Below, in pieces: positions 18,453-27,616 of a DNA stretch of 64,000 nucleotides. The position numbers and the translations under genes are program-made. The notes below the pieces were generated by a model, which saw nothing but the letters and a program-made list of their open reading frames with translations, was not told the DNA's origin and did not search any database. Origin of the DNA: UBA10438 sp044238605. Lineage in GTDB: Bacteria > Bacteroidota > Ignavibacteria > Kapaibacteriales > Kapaibacteriaceae. Each line of letters begins with the position of its first letter. Position 1 is the first letter of the stretch. The stretch lies in contig JBIICY010000001.1 of assembly GCA_044238605.1 (NCBI GenBank), forward strand, positions 514,627 through 578,626. Direction: 5' to 3'.

Positions 18453-18911
18453 ATGGCTATCAAGGAACGACTTCAGCAGCGCACATTCACATCGCCCCAT
18501 CAGGAGGCAATGCTGAGTGTGATGGTATGCTCCGATGTTCTATTGCGCCTGATGGAAGAGCTAACAGAGCCCCATGGCATTACGTCAGCCCAGTACAATG
18601 TGCTGCGTATCCTGCGCGGAGTTCATCCGGGCGGACATCCCAGGCGTGAGATCATTCAGCGTATGATCCAGGTTGCGCCCGACGTAACACGGCTTATCGA
18701 CCGGCTGGAAAAGAACGGCCTGGTTCGCCGCGACAAAAGCACAGAAGACAAGCGCCTATCCATGACCTTCATTACGGAGAAGGGGCTTGCGTTGCTGGAG
18801 GGCATTCAACCGCAGTTGGATGAGGTAAACAGGAAGCTATGGGAGAATCTCTCTGATGACGAAGCATTTGCCTTAGCTAAACTTTGTGATAAATTGGTGG
18901 CGTCGGCATAA
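18453..18911 (+). CDS. MarR family transcriptional regulator
   Basis: 152 residues, normal for MarR. The winged helix is visible: SAQYNVLRILRG, then the recognition region APDVTRLIDRLEKNGLVRRD and the wing STEDKRLSMTFITEKG. It is 27 nt upstream of the DoxX-like membrane protein, which it may control. The ligand is unknown. Confidence 0.9.
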   Translation: MAIKERLQQRTFTSPHQEAMLSVMVCSDVLLRLMEELTEPHGITSAQYNVLRILRGVHPGGHPRREIIQRMIQVAPDVTRLIDRLEKNGLVRRDKSTEDKRLSMTFITEKGLALLEGIQPQLDEVNRKLWENLSDDEAFALAKLCDKLVASA

Positions 18912-18938
18912 TTCTTCTCCAACCTTTCTGAGGTTTCC

Positions 18939-19298
18939 ATGAATCTTCCAGAACGCTTTCTGGGTCGAGTGTTCTTCTCGCTCCCTCTTGTGGTGTTTGG
19001 TGCTTTCCACTTCATAGCCGGTGATAAAATGGCCGGAGCGGTTCCTGCATGGGTTCCTGGTGGTGTGATTTGGGTATACATCACTGGACTTGCAATGATC
19101 GCTGCACCAATAGCTATGCTCACTGGAAAGAAGGCCAAGCTCGCAGCTCAGCTAACAGCGCTGCTTATGCTTACGTATGCACTCGCTGTGCAGTTGCCGG
19201 GAGCCATGGGTGGAGATCAGATGGCAACTGTGAGCTTCTTGAAGGATATCATGCTGTGCGGTGGCGCACTGCTCATGGCACATCTTAGCGAAGACTAA
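18939..19298 (+). CDS. DoxX-like small membrane protein
   Basis: 119 residues with four hydrophobic helices. The N-terminal RFLGRVFFSLPLVVFGAFHF and later GVIWVYITGLAMIAAPIAM match the DoxX/SURF4-like fold, members of which are linked with quinone or sulfur redox in some species. It lies in one unit with the MarR gene and is followed by a strong terminator at 19351. The function is not determined. Confidence 0.75.
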   Translation: MNLPERFLGRVFFSLPLVVFGAFHFIAGDKMAGAVPAWVPGGVIWVYITGLAMIAAPIAMLTGKKAKLAAQLTALLMLTYALAVQLPGAMGGDQMATVSFLKDIMLCGGALLMAHLSED

Positions 19299-19350
19299 TA
19301 CCATGCATGGGAAACCATGCAATATCTCGTCGATCACACACACTATAAAA

Positions 19351-19384
19351 CAGCCCCGCAGGCTTTTGCTTGCGGGGCTGTTTG
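19351..19384. terminator. Rho-independent terminator, bidirectional
   Basis: A perfect 10-bp stem (CAGCCCCGCA / TGCGGGGCTG) with a 10-nt loop is followed by TTTGTT on the plus strand. An A-rich stretch on the other side gives Us for the minus strand. It sits between the convergent DoxX and acyl-CoA carboxylase genes and should end both. The stem is one base off the dispersed ARGGGGCT word. Confidence 0.9.
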
Positions 19385-19406
19385 TTATTGCGACTTACGT
19401 ATGGAG

Positions 19407-20951
19407 TTAGAGCGGAATATTTCCGTGCTTCTTCCAAGGGTTTGAATCTTCCTTGGTACGCAACAGGCGAAGCGCCTTCACGAGTACGCCGCGCGTTTCC
19501 TGAGGCTCTATCACATCGTCTATGTAGCCCCGTTCAGCTGCTTCATACGGATTGGCAAACTCAACGTTGTACTGATCCTGAAGTTCCTGCATGCGCTGTT
19601 CTTTATTGTCGGCCTTCTCGATGTCTTTGCGGTACAAAATTTCGACTGCACCCTTAGCACCCATCACGGCAATCTCTGCCGAAGGCCATGCAACGTTGAA
19701 GTCTCCGCGGATATGCTTCGAACTCATCACATCATAGGCTCCGCCATAGGCCTTGCGGGTAATCACCGTAAGCTTTGGCACAGTGGCCTCGCAGAACGCA
19801 TACAGCAGCTTGGCACCGTCGCGGATAATACCTCGCCACTCTTGATCTGTTCCAGGCAGGAAGCCAGGAACATCTTCAAAAACAACTAACGGTATCTCGA
19901 ATGCATCGCAGAACCGCACAAAACGAGCCCCCTTGGCAGAACTGTTGATATCCAATACTCCCGCCAGCGATGCAGGCTGGTTAGCAACAATACCAACTGG
20001 CATTCCATCGAGTGTTGCAAAGCCTATCACGATGTTCGTTGCATAGTCGGCATGCACCTCAAAGAAGTCTCCTTCATCGACAACATCGCGTATGACTTCT
20101 TTGATGTCGTACGGCTGATTGGGATTGGCTGGGATAATCCTCCGAAGCTTTTCACACTCCCGATGCGGATCGTCGTTTGTAGGCTTGATAGGGGGCTTTT
20201 CACGATTGCTCAGAGGCAGGTACGTCATCAGCTTACGCACGCCAAGAAGCGTTTCGATCTCATTGTCAAAGGCAAAGTGAGCAACACCACTGCGAGATGC
20301 ATGTGTCTCTGCGCCGCCGAGTTCTTCAAAGGTGACTTCTTCATGGGTAACGGTCTTCACCACTTCGGGACCCGTTACGAACATGTAGGATGTGCCCTTT
20401 GCCATGAAGATAAAATCCGTGAGAGCTGGCGAATAGACTGCACCTCCAGCACACGGACCAAGGATCACGCTTATCTGCGGAATCACTCCGCTGGCCATTG
20501 TGTTACGCACGAAGATATCGGCGTATCCGCCAAGAGCAACCACGCCCTCCTGGATACGAGCTCCGCCAGAGTCGTTGAGCCCGATTACCGGCACGCCAAT
20601 CTTCATCGCGAGGTCCTGCAGCTTACAGATCTTCTCTGCATGCACCTCTCCAAGAGACCCACCGAATGTTGTGAAGTCCTGCGAGAACACGCAGACTGTC
20701 CGTCCGTGAATAGTGCCCGTACCTGTAACGACGCCGTCACCGAGCGGACGCTGATGTTCTAGACCAAACTTGGTGGACCTGTGACGAGCTAGCATGTCCA
20801 TTTCTGTGAAGGATCCCTCGTCCAGCAGCACTTCTAAACGCTCTCGCGCCGTAAGCTTGCCCTTGGCGTGCTGCGCATCAATGCGGGCTTGTCCGCCGCC
20901 GAGTTTGGCCTGTTCTTTTAGACTTCGTAGTTGTTCGATCTTCGCGTCCAC
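19407..20951 (-). CDS. acyl-CoA carboxylase beta (carboxyltransferase) subunit, PccB/MmdA type
   Basis: 514 residues, full length. It starts MDAKIEQLRSLKEQAKLGGG with the family run GKLTARERLEVLLDEGSF. The crotonase-like core has LNDSGGARIQEGVVALGGYA and the second half has ANQPASLAGVLDINSSAKGARF and AYGGAYDVMSSKH. It is the subunit that moves carboxyl from biotin to propionyl- or acetyl-CoA. It could also be the alpha subunit of methylmalonyl-CoA decarboxylase. No biotin carrier or carboxylase gene is adjacent, so the partner cannot be named. Confidence 0.92.
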   Translation of the reverse strand: MDAKIEQLRSLKEQAKLGGGQARIDAQHAKGKLTARERLEVLLDEGSFTEMDMLARHRSTKFGLEHQRPLGDGVVTGTGTIHGRTVCVFSQDFTTFGGSLGEVHAEKICKLQDLAMKIGVPVIGLNDSGGARIQEGVVALGGYADIFVRNTMASGVIPQISVILGPCAGGAVYSPALTDFIFMAKGTSYMFVTGPEVVKTVTHEEVTFEELGGAETHASRSGVAHFAFDNEIETLLGVRKLMTYLPLSNREKPPIKPTNDDPHRECEKLRRIIPANPNQPYDIKEVIRDVVDEGDFFEVHADYATNIVIGFATLDGMPVGIVANQPASLAGVLDINSSAKGARFVRFCDAFEIPLVVFEDVPGFLPGTDQEWRGIIRDGAKLLYAFCEATVPKLTVITRKAYGGAYDVMSSKHIRGDFNVAWPSAEIAVMGAKGAVEILYRKDIEKADNKEQRMQELQDQYNVEFANPYEAAERGYIDDVIEPQETRGVLVKALRLLRTKEDSNPWKKHGNIPL

Positions 20952-21001
20952 GTACTTCTCCTTGTTCGAAGGCTCGAAAATAGGCAGTAATTTGTCGTCC
21001 T

Positions 21002-21382
21002 ATGTCACATCGCCTTGTCCTTATGCTCTCGGCCATCTTTATGATGTTTGCCGTTTTCGGTTTTGTTTTTGCCTATGGGGCCTTCGTCGGCGAAAACGAC
21101 GACATCGGCTGGGGTAATCTGTGGCTGGGCGTCACGATGATTACCACGTCAGCCATTGTATTGGTGGTTGGCCTTCGTATCAAGAAGCGCGAGGATGCGC
21201 GCGTAGACAACGTTATCGCAGACCTTCTAGCAAAGAATGCATGTATCGAGGCAATACGATTTGCAGAGCACCTCAGCATCTCGCTAGATGATGCCCGAGA
21301 CGTCCTCGACAAGCGTGCACGGGCCAACAATTGGAGCCGCCTAGAATTGGAACAGTACAACGCAAAGTACTTTGTAGCATAA
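21002..21382 (+). CDS. small two-helix membrane protein with helical tail
   Basis: 126 residues. Two hydrophobic segments (about 5-28 and 40-60) are followed by RIKKRED and a charged helical cytoplasmic tail of 60 residues (IEAIRFAEHLSISLDDARDVLDK). I do not recognise the family. It is 4 nt upstream of the glycosyltransferase gene, so it is probably part of that operon, and it is divergent from the carboxylase gene. Confidence 0.65.
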   Translation: MSHRLVLMLSAIFMMFAVFGFVFAYGAFVGENDDIGWGNLWLGVTMITTSAIVLVVGLRIKKREDARVDNVIADLLAKNACIEAIRFAEHLSISLDDARDVLDKRARANNWSRLELEQYNAKYFVA

Positions 21383-21386
21383 GGCA

Positions 21387-22079
21387 ATGATTGCAGGCCA
21401 ATCCATTGGCGTTGTCATTCCCGCTCTCAACGAAGAAGCGTCCATCGGAGTCGTTATCGCGTCGATATCGCACATGTTCGATCATATCGTTGTCGTCGAC
21501 AATGGATCTACTGATCGTACCGCCGAGATCGCTCTCGGCAAAGGGGCTCATGTTGTCCATGAAGGCCAACGAGGTTACGGCGCAGCGTGCCTTCGAGGTA
21601 TTGCGCAGCTGTCGGAGAATCCTCCAGACATAGTGCTGTTTATGGATGCCGATGCAAGCGACCATCCAGAGGATGCATTGCGTGTGGCAACCTTTGTAGC
21701 CAACGGATCATGCGATATGTGCCTAGGTAGTCGCGTTCGCGGCGAACATGAACAGGGCTCACTCACCCCTGTTCAGATATTCGGCAATTGGCTTTCAACA
21801 ACGCTGATATGCCTACTGTGGAAGGTTCGCTACACAGATCTTGGACCGTTGCGCGCTATCAAGTGGGAAGCACTTTCAGATCTCTGCATGGAAGACCGCA
21901 CGTGGGGGTGGACTATTGAGATGCAGATCAAGGCCGCCAAGACGAATCTCCGTGTGCTCGAGATACCGGTCCGTTATCGCGTCCGTATCGGTACGTCGAA
22001 GATCTCTGGAACTATTATGGGGTCGATTCGCGCCGGCACAAAGATCATTGCAACGATCGTACGGTACGCCGTTCGATGA
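21387..22079 (+). CDS. family 2 glycosyltransferase, dolichyl/polyprenyl-phosphate-mannose synthase-like
   Basis: 230 residues. GT-A motifs: VVIPALNEEASIGVVIASI at the start, VVDNGSTDRTAEI, and the metal-binding FMDADASDHPED (DxD). The C-terminal part has GWTIEMQIKAAKTNLRVLEIPV typical of polyprenyl-phosphate sugar synthases. It has no C-terminal membrane helices. It would load a sugar onto a lipid carrier. The adjacent membrane GT-C protein (22089) could be the enzyme that uses that carrier. Confidence 0.87.
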   Translation: MIAGQSIGVVIPALNEEASIGVVIASISHMFDHIVVVDNGSTDRTAEIALGKGAHVVHEGQRGYGAACLRGIAQLSENPPDIVLFMDADASDHPEDALRVATFVANGSCDMCLGSRVRGEHEQGSLTPVQIFGNWLSTTLICLLWKVRYTDLGPLRAIKWEALSDLCMEDRTWGWTIEMQIKAAKTNLRVLEIPVRYRVRIGTSKISGTIMGSIRAGTKIIATIVRYAVR

Positions 22080-22088
22080 TCTTCAATC

Positions 22089-23354
22089 ATGATGCTGAAT
22101 ACATCACATATCGTCATTATCTGGTTTGTGTTAAGTGCGCTATGGGGCTTTCTGATGTGGAAGCTGATACATGGCAACACCACGCACTTTCGTACGTTGC
22201 GTCCTGTTCTCATTACAGTCTGGGTAACATGTGCTGCTGTATTGTTCATGCATACAGATCTGCTTTCCGACGATGCACATCGCTACCGCTGGGATGGATG
22301 GGTAGCCGCACATGGAATCGACCCCTATTCCGCAGCGCCAACTGATGTATCGCTAGAACATCTCGCGCACGCAAATGCAGGTGTAAGCTATCCTGCAGAC
22401 ATCAACAACAACACCCTAAAGACGATCTACCCGCCGGCCTCGCAATTGGTGTTTCGCATCTGCGTCGCGGCAGGGGGAACATCTCCGCTCGGATTCAAAG
22501 CGGCATGGGTTGGCGTGTGCCTTGTTCTTGTTCTGCTAACGCTCTGGCTGATCTGGAACAACGTGGTTCTGTCAACGCTGTATCTGTCCATCATAGCTTC
22601 TCCGATTCTCCTGCTGCATGGTTTCATGGATATCCATGTTGACATTCTCATGGCACTCGCAGCGGGACTTGCCATTGCCCTGCTGCACAGGTCAACAATG
22701 ATCAGTATGGCAGCACAAGGGCTATTGGGAATCGCGATTAGCATGAAGTATCTGCCTGTTGTTCTTGTGCCCCATTTCATCACTTACAACAACGTACGTC
22801 TGCGCGCCATCATCCAGCGCCTTGCGATCATCATCGCGGCAGTAGGCGTGATGTATCTACCCTATGTGGGTTCTGACGTTTTGGGAAGTCTTGGCGTCTT
22901 TGCTGCAGCATGGCAGGCAAACTCATTTTTGGCATCGATTGGCAACAATGTCATGCAACCTGCCTCCACTCGTCTAGCGCTAATGGCTATAGCAGTGCTT
23001 GGACTGATGTTGATCCTCATGCGCTATCGGAGCAAACCTGAGTGGGCGGCGGGACTCATGGTGATGTTGGTATTGTTGTGTTCACCGGTGGTGCACCCCT
23101 GGTACCTTGCGCTACCACTTGTGCTTCTGCTGATTGCTCCAATGAGATCTACGATCGTTTGGACAATCACCATGAGCATCTATGGACTTACCTATCAAAT
23201 GTACAAGGGCAATGGAGTCTGGTTTGACAACCCCATTGCCCTTGCTCTTGAATATGTTCCTGTCTTTATGGCCTTTGCGGCAGATATCTACCGCGGACCC
23301 TTACTGCTTGGTGATGAGCAGCGTGCGGGTGTTGCCACCAGCGTTGATGGTTAG
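22089..23354 (+). CDS. multi-pass GT-C type glycosyltransferase
   Basis: 421 residues and about eleven membrane helices. Between the first helices is a periplasmic loop with LLSDDAHRYRWDGWVAAHGIDPY, the D/E-rich GT-C motif, followed by LKTIYPPASQLVF. This fits GT87-like polyprenyl-phosphate-dependent mannosyl- or arabinosyltransferases. Located 9 nt after the GT2 gene, they likely form a lipid-linked sugar pathway. The 3' end overlaps the convergent T9SS gene by 54 nt, which is unusual in this window. Confidence 0.75.
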   Translation: MMLNTSHIVIIWFVLSALWGFLMWKLIHGNTTHFRTLRPVLITVWVTCAAVLFMHTDLLSDDAHRYRWDGWVAAHGIDPYSAAPTDVSLEHLAHANAGVSYPADINNNTLKTIYPPASQLVFRICVAAGGTSPLGFKAAWVGVCLVLVLLTLWLIWNNVVLSTLYLSIIASPILLLHGFMDIHVDILMALAAGLAIALLHRSTMISMAAQGLLGIAISMKYLPVVLVPHFITYNNVRLRAIIQRLAIIIAAVGVMYLPYVGSDVLGSLGVFAAAWQANSFLASIGNNVMQPASTRLALMAIAVLGLMLILMRYRSKPEWAAGLMVMLVLLCSPVVHPWYLALPLVLLLIAPMRSTIVWTITMSIYGLTYQMYKGNGVWFDNPIALALEYVPVFMAFAADIYRGPLLLGDEQRAGVATSVDG

Positions 23355-25382
23355 CGAATACACGCCAACCGGCCCATCGATCGTGAGCGGCTGGAGATCA
23401 TGCGCAGATTCAACGCGCGCAACGATGCGTCCAATCATGTCTGTCAGTACAAGTTCGGCACCATAAGCCCCCTGAAGCGTAATGCTACCAGATGTTGGGT
23501 TAGGGTACACGCTGATCGTAGTTCCGTCGATAAGATCTGCTACGTCTGTTGTGCCGACTAGGAAGTTGTCGGACCAACGATTACAGCCGGAGGTGTCGCT
23601 GATCAATACGCGATAGAATCCATCGCCGGCGATCTTAACTGTGCGCGATGTTGCTCCCTTGATCGGCTGTCCTTCGCGATACCATTGGTAGTTCACTAAA
23701 TCTACTGAGCATGTGAGCTCGTCTGCGCTGCGTGTGATAAGAGGCAACTGAAGACCTGGCTTTACAGTAATCGTAACGGTATCCGTGTTCTTGATGCAGT
23801 CATCAAAACCCTTGATGCGGCAGTATACCGTGTACGTCCCCTGCTTCAATGCTGAGGTATTGTACTTGTATCCAGTAAGTGAAATCTTTTCGTTGTTCTG
23901 ATACCACTCATACGACGGGTAACCAAAGCGAACCTGGATCAATGTGTCTTGGCCTTCACAGATTTCAATCGCGGCCGCACGTGGATTCAGAAGTGTGCTT
24001 GGACCGCAATCGAGAGCAGCTACGAACACATCATCAAAGCGGTCTCCCATGATCTTCTCATCGTCGAAGTAGGCATAGGTATCGAACGTGCCCGTGACAT
24101 ACGGGATGTTCTTTGCGTCAACTGCGATTGAACGTGTTCCATCATCATACGGTCCACCGTATGTGCGCACCCAGTCTACCTCGCCGTTGGAAAGAATACG
24201 AGCTACAAATCCATCATTGCCGCCACGTGAATCATCAGCGTATGTTCCGATAACAGTTGTGCTGTCGTACCAGCCCCCTACGAACATGTTGCCCTTGGCA
24301 TCAGCAGTGATGCATGTTCCGCGCTCGTCAAATGTGCTGCCGTAGTTCTTTAGCAGCTCGAACTCGCCTTCCTTCGACATCCGCGTTACGAAGAAGTCTG
24401 TTCCAAACTCACCCGCTGCTTTGAGCGTCTGCGTATCGAAATTCATCGTCTGCTTCATAGAACCAGTGATGAGCAAACGTCCATCCTGAAGTGTATTGCA
24501 GGCGATTTGATCGTCGATGCCGCTCCAGCCGAGACGCTTAGCCCAAAGGGGCTGACCCGTCGCGTTCAGAGCACGCACGAAGAAATCGGCCAGGCCGGTG
24601 TAGCTGTCAAATGTGGCATTGCCGAATGTGACTTGTCCAATGAATGTACCAACGCTGTATACGCGGTCTCCCGTAGGCGACACGCTGATACCCTTAGCCA
24701 TGTCGTTGTCGGATGATCCTGCACCAACTACCCACTGGAAATCACCAGCTGAATTAAGCTTAGCAACGAATGCGTCGAGCTTACCTACGGCTTTATACGT
24801 CTTTGTGCCGAACTGTCCGGTACCGCCGACGCCACCCGCAACATAGACGTTTCCTGTTGAGTCTACGGCCAGGTAAGGGGCTCCTTCATCGTACGTAGGC
24901 GAGCCGAACACCTTTACCCACTGCATCACACCAAACCTGTCGAGCTTTGCAACAAACATGTCCATGCTTGTTGCATCAATGCCCTCAACAAGTTCACCGG
25001 CAACCACGGCCTGATCGATGAACGACCCACCGAAGTAATAGTTACCCTTGTTGTCAACAACGATCGACGTTGCTTCGTCTACGTCAAAACTCCCATGGGC
25101 ATCGGCATTGATAGGCTGGCCCTTTGAGTTGAACCGCGCTGTGAAGATGTCGTAGTTACCGAGCGCCTGTACCGTCATACCGCTCACATTGAGCGAATCA
25201 GAGAATACGCCAACAACATGAAGGTCGCCGTTGGGAGCGATAGCCATGGAGAACGACTCATCGAAGCTAGGACCCGTAACTGTCTTGATCCATGTGTATC
25301 GCTGAGCCTGCATCGGCACAGCAAGCAGTGCCGAGATGATCATAGCGCACAGCATGAGTGCGCGTGCAGAGAAAATCTTCAT
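23301..25382 (-). CDS. secreted beta-propeller (SBBP-repeat-like) protein with T9SS type A sorting domain
   Basis: About 693 residues from the ATG at 25382 (SD-like GGGGAG upstream). Signal peptide MKIFSARALMLCAMIISALL ends near MQAQ. Residues 30-450 carry repeated units with G.D.FVAKLN..G...W and YVAGG, the SBBP beta-propeller pattern. Then come one or two Ig-like domains (YEWYQNNEKI, YQWYREGQPI) and a T9SS type A tail (ISVYPNPTSGSITLQGAYG...LLITKQ). It should be surface-bound or released. It is the last gene of a minus operon after nusB. Confidence 0.85.
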   Translation of the reverse strand: MKIFSARALMLCAMIISALLAVPMQAQRYTWIKTVTGPSFDESFSMAIAPNGDLHVVGVFSDSLNVSGMTVQALGNYDIFTARFNSKGQPINADAHGSFDVDEATSIVVDNKGNYYFGGSFIDQAVVAGELVEGIDATSMDMFVAKLDRFGVMQWVKVFGSPTYDEGAPYLAVDSTGNVYVAGGVGGTGQFGTKTYKAVGKLDAFVAKLNSAGDFQWVVGAGSSDNDMAKGISVSPTGDRVYSVGTFIGQVTFGNATFDSYTGLADFFVRALNATGQPLWAKRLGWSGIDDQIACNTLQDGRLLITGSMKQTMNFDTQTLKAAGEFGTDFFVTRMSKEGEFELLKNYGSTFDERGTCITADAKGNMFVGGWYDSTTVIGTYADDSRGGNDGFVARILSNGEVDWVRTYGGPYDDGTRSIAVDAKNIPYVTGTFDTYAYFDDEKIMGDRFDDVFVAALDCGPSTLLNPRAAAIEICEGQDTLIQVRFGYPSYEWYQNNEKISLTGYKYNTSALKQGTYTVYCRIKGFDDCIKNTDTVTITVKPGLQLPLITRSADELTCSVDLVNYQWYREGQPIKGATSRTVKIAGDGFYRVLISDTSGCNRWSDNFLVGTTDVADLIDGTTISVYPNPTSGSITLQGAYGAELVLTDMIGRIVARVESAHDLQPLTIDGPVGVYSLTINAGGNTRTLLITKQ

Positions 25383-25395
25383 ACATCTCCCCTCG

Positions 25396-25983
25396 TCAGG
25401 GCTGAAGTCCCCGACCAGTTTTCGAAATGAGGTTGGTTGATTGCAGTTCTTCGATGATCGCATCAAGAATGCCGTTAATAAACGTACCACTTTTATCAGT
25501 GGAATACCGCTTGGCAAGCTCAATCACTTCGTTGATCGTTACCTTCACAGGAATCTCGGAGCACGAAACCAGCTCCGCAACGGCAAGCCGCATCAGGATG
25601 ATGTCAAGCGCGGCGATACGGTCGAAATCCCAATTCTGAGCGTGCTTTTTGATCAGCTCTGTGGTGTTCTCACGCTGGGTGATGCAGGCCGTAACAACAT
25701 TTCGTGCATAGGCTACTTCATCATCGTTCCAGCGAATCGGCACATCTGCTTCAAGTTCTCGAACCTCGTCCGGATGCAGAATTCTCTCACCGCTCGTGGA
25801 CTCCTTGGCATCGAAAGTAAACTCACGATAGAACACGTGGTTAAATGCCACGTCGAGAGAAACATCGCCACTATCGGTAGCTGCAAGGATCTGCAGCACC
25901 TTTTCACGGGCAAGGTGACGTGTTCCCTTAATCTTCGAGTTGCGGCTGACTGGAAAGTCGTTGTCGGACAAGTTTGTTGACAA
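25396..25983 (-). CDS. nusB: transcription antitermination factor NusB
   Basis: 195 residues, longer than E. coli NusB by an N-terminal extension of about 25 residues and an insert. The core is clear: RHLAREKVLQILAA at the start of the domain, and IAALDIILMRLAVAELVSCSEIPVKVTINEVIELAKRYSTDKSGTFINGILD at the end, in pieces typical of NusB. It binds boxA RNA with NusE (S10) for rRNA antitermination. It lies 14 nt after the dehydrogenase gene. Confidence 0.92.
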   Translation of the reverse strand: MSTNLSDNDFPVSRNSKIKGTRHLAREKVLQILAATDSGDVSLDVAFNHVFYREFTFDAKESTSGERILHPDEVRELEADVPIRWNDDEVAYARNVVTACITQRENTTELIKKHAQNWDFDRIAALDIILMRLAVAELVSCSEIPVKVTINEVIELAKRYSTDKSGTFINGILDAIIEELQSTNLISKTGRGLQP

Positions 25984-25997
25984 AGAAACTCCCTCGC

Positions 25998-27086
25998 TTA
26001 TACACCACGGATCGTTGGCGATCCGGTGTATGATCCATGAACGTGGCGAATCTTACGTAGGCGTTCTTCGGCAATGGCATTCGATGCTTCGTACGTAAGG
26101 ATGTTCTTTTCGCTTGCAACGGCAAAAATGTTCATCGTGATATCGTAGATACCTTCTGCCTGACGCATCACCTTGTTGCGGTCATAGCCTTCAACTTCAG
26201 AGGCAACATTCATTAGTCCGCCTGAGTTAACTACGTAGTCTGGTGCATACAGAATGCCGCGAGACTTGAGTGCTTCGCCGTGCTTCTTTTCTTCCTTCAG
26301 CTGATTGTTCGCACCACCGCAGATAACTGCGCATGTGAGCTGCGGAATTGTCTCGTCGTTTAGGATCGCTCCCAATGCATTCGGCGAAAAGATATCGCAC
26401 TCGTGTGTAAACACTGCTTCAGGCGCAATCACTTCTGCACCTGTGCGTGCTGCAAGTGAGGCTGCTTTTTCTGCATAGATATCAGATACAAAAACCTTAG
26501 CGCCATCTTTCACAAGATGTTCAACAAGGAAGCTTGCAACATTGCCAGCCCCCTGCACAACAACCTTCTTGCCGGCGAGTGAATCGCTGCCCCAGGTTGT
26601 CTTTGCAGATGCACGCATGCCAGAATACACACCAAATGCTGTTACGGGGCTTGGGTCTCCTGATCCGCCAGGACCGCCTACACCAGTAACGTACTTCGTT
26701 TCCATGCGAATCCATTCCATGTCGCGAACACTTGTTCCAACATCTTCTGCCGTGATGTACTTTCCGCGAAGAGATTCGACCATGCGGCCGTAAGCGCGGA
26801 AGAGCGGCTCGGATTTATCTGTACGGGAGTCGCCAAGGATCACAGCCTTGCCGCCACCGAGGTTAACGCCGCTAACAGCCGCCTTATACGTCATGCCGCG
26901 CGACAACCGCAGGGCATCCGTGATTGCCGCTTCATCGGATTCATACTTCCACATACGCGTACCGCCAAGAGCAGGTCCGAGTGATGTGTCGTGCACTGCG
27001 ATGATGGCGCGAAGACCTGTTACTGGATCAGAGCAAAGCACAACTTCCTCGTGACCCATTGATGCGAGCGTGTCAAAGATTTGCAT
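25998..27086 (-). CDS. Glu/Leu/Phe/Val dehydrogenase (leucine-dehydrogenase-like)
   Basis: 362 residues. The substrate-binding part has LGPALGGTRMWKYESDEAA and the catalytic Lys region VNLGGGKAVILGD. The NAD-binding motif is VVVQGAGNVASFLVEHLV. Length and motifs fit leucine/valine dehydrogenase of the short type, which deaminates branched-chain amino acids to keto acids with NAD. Operon with nusB and the propeller T9SS protein. Confidence 0.9.
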   Translation of the reverse strand: MQIFDTLASMGHEEVVLCSDPVTGLRAIIAVHDTSLGPALGGTRMWKYESDEAAITDALRLSRGMTYKAAVSGVNLGGGKAVILGDSRTDKSEPLFRAYGRMVESLRGKYITAEDVGTSVRDMEWIRMETKYVTGVGGPGGSGDPSPVTAFGVYSGMRASAKTTWGSDSLAGKKVVVQGAGNVASFLVEHLVKDGAKVFVSDIYAEKAASLAARTGAEVIAPEAVFTHECDIFSPNALGAILNDETIPQLTCAVICGGANNQLKEEKKHGEALKSRGILYAPDYVVNSGGLMNVASEVEGYDRNKVMRQAEGIYDITMNIFAVASEKNILTYEASNAIAEERLRKIRHVHGSYTGSPTIRGV

Positions 27087-27118
27087 AGTTCGTTACTATC
27101 GTGGTAAATGAGAGGTCA

Positions 27119-27150
27119 AAAATACGAACGGCCGCCCAATGGGCGGCCGT
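27119..27150 (-). terminator. Rho-independent terminator for the RRM protein gene
   Basis: Inverted repeat ACGGCCGCCC / GGGCGGCCGT with a 3-nt loop, at 27128-27150. Read on the minus strand it is followed by TTCGTATTTTTG. It lies 26 nt after the stop of the RNA-binding protein gene and before the dehydrogenase start. Confidence 0.75.
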
Positions 27151-27175
27151 TCTTGCATGTGATCTCGCGTTCGGA

Positions 27176-27454
27176 TTAATAACGAGGACCACGGTCTTGA
27201 CGAGGACGCTCTTCGCGAGGGCGAGCCTCGTTGACGACCAATGGTCGTCCGCCCATGTTGCGGCCATTCATTGCTTCAATGGCCTGGTTGCCAGCGGCAG
27301 CGTCCGGCATTTCGACAAAGCCGAACCCGCGAGAACGCCCTGTGAACTTATCCTTCACAACTGAAGCGGACTGCACGGCGCCGAATTCAGAGAACGATGC
27401 ACGAAGTTCGTTATCGTCCATCGAATACGGCAGGTTGCCTACATAGATATTCAT
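27176..27454 (-). CDS. single RRM RNA-binding protein
   Basis: 92 residues from the ATG at 27454. RNP-2 is NIYVGNLPYS at the very start and RNP-1 is SRGFGFVEM near residue 45. The tail is basic and Arg/Pro rich (RPREERPRQDRGPRY). Such small RRM proteins are common in FCB bacteria and cyanobacteria and act as RNA chaperones or in cold response. An upstream in-frame GTG/ATG pair would add 11 residues, but MNIYVGNLPYS is the usual start. Confidence 0.92.
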   Translation of the reverse strand: MNIYVGNLPYSMDDNELRASFSEFGAVQSASVVKDKFTGRSRGFGFVEMPDAAAGNQAIEAMNGRNMGGRPLVVNEARPREERPRQDRGPRY

Positions 27455-27616
27455 ACAATCGACCCTTTGCGGAGCTGTGGACATCACTAGTGTTGAACCA
27501 TTGATTTACTATCGACCTAGTGCCCCGGAACGTAGCTCCGCCAGCGTTCCAGTTCTGCAAGTTACCTCTAAAATCAACCCGTGCAACAAGTTTTCCACAG
27601 GGACGTGTTTTTTTCG
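27455..27616. other. intergenic leader of the RRM gene
   Basis: 162 nt between the RRM gene start and the dismutase stop. In cold-shock-type RRM genes a long 5' leader is common, but I see no clear hairpin or repeat here beyond a T-rich run (ACGTGTTTTTTTCGC) near 27603. No gene seen. Confidence 0.3.

Noticed and set aside
20052..20762. 236-codon plus-strand frame inside the carboxylase gene
   Set aside because: Antisense shadow of a strongly conserved enzyme; no recognisable protein.
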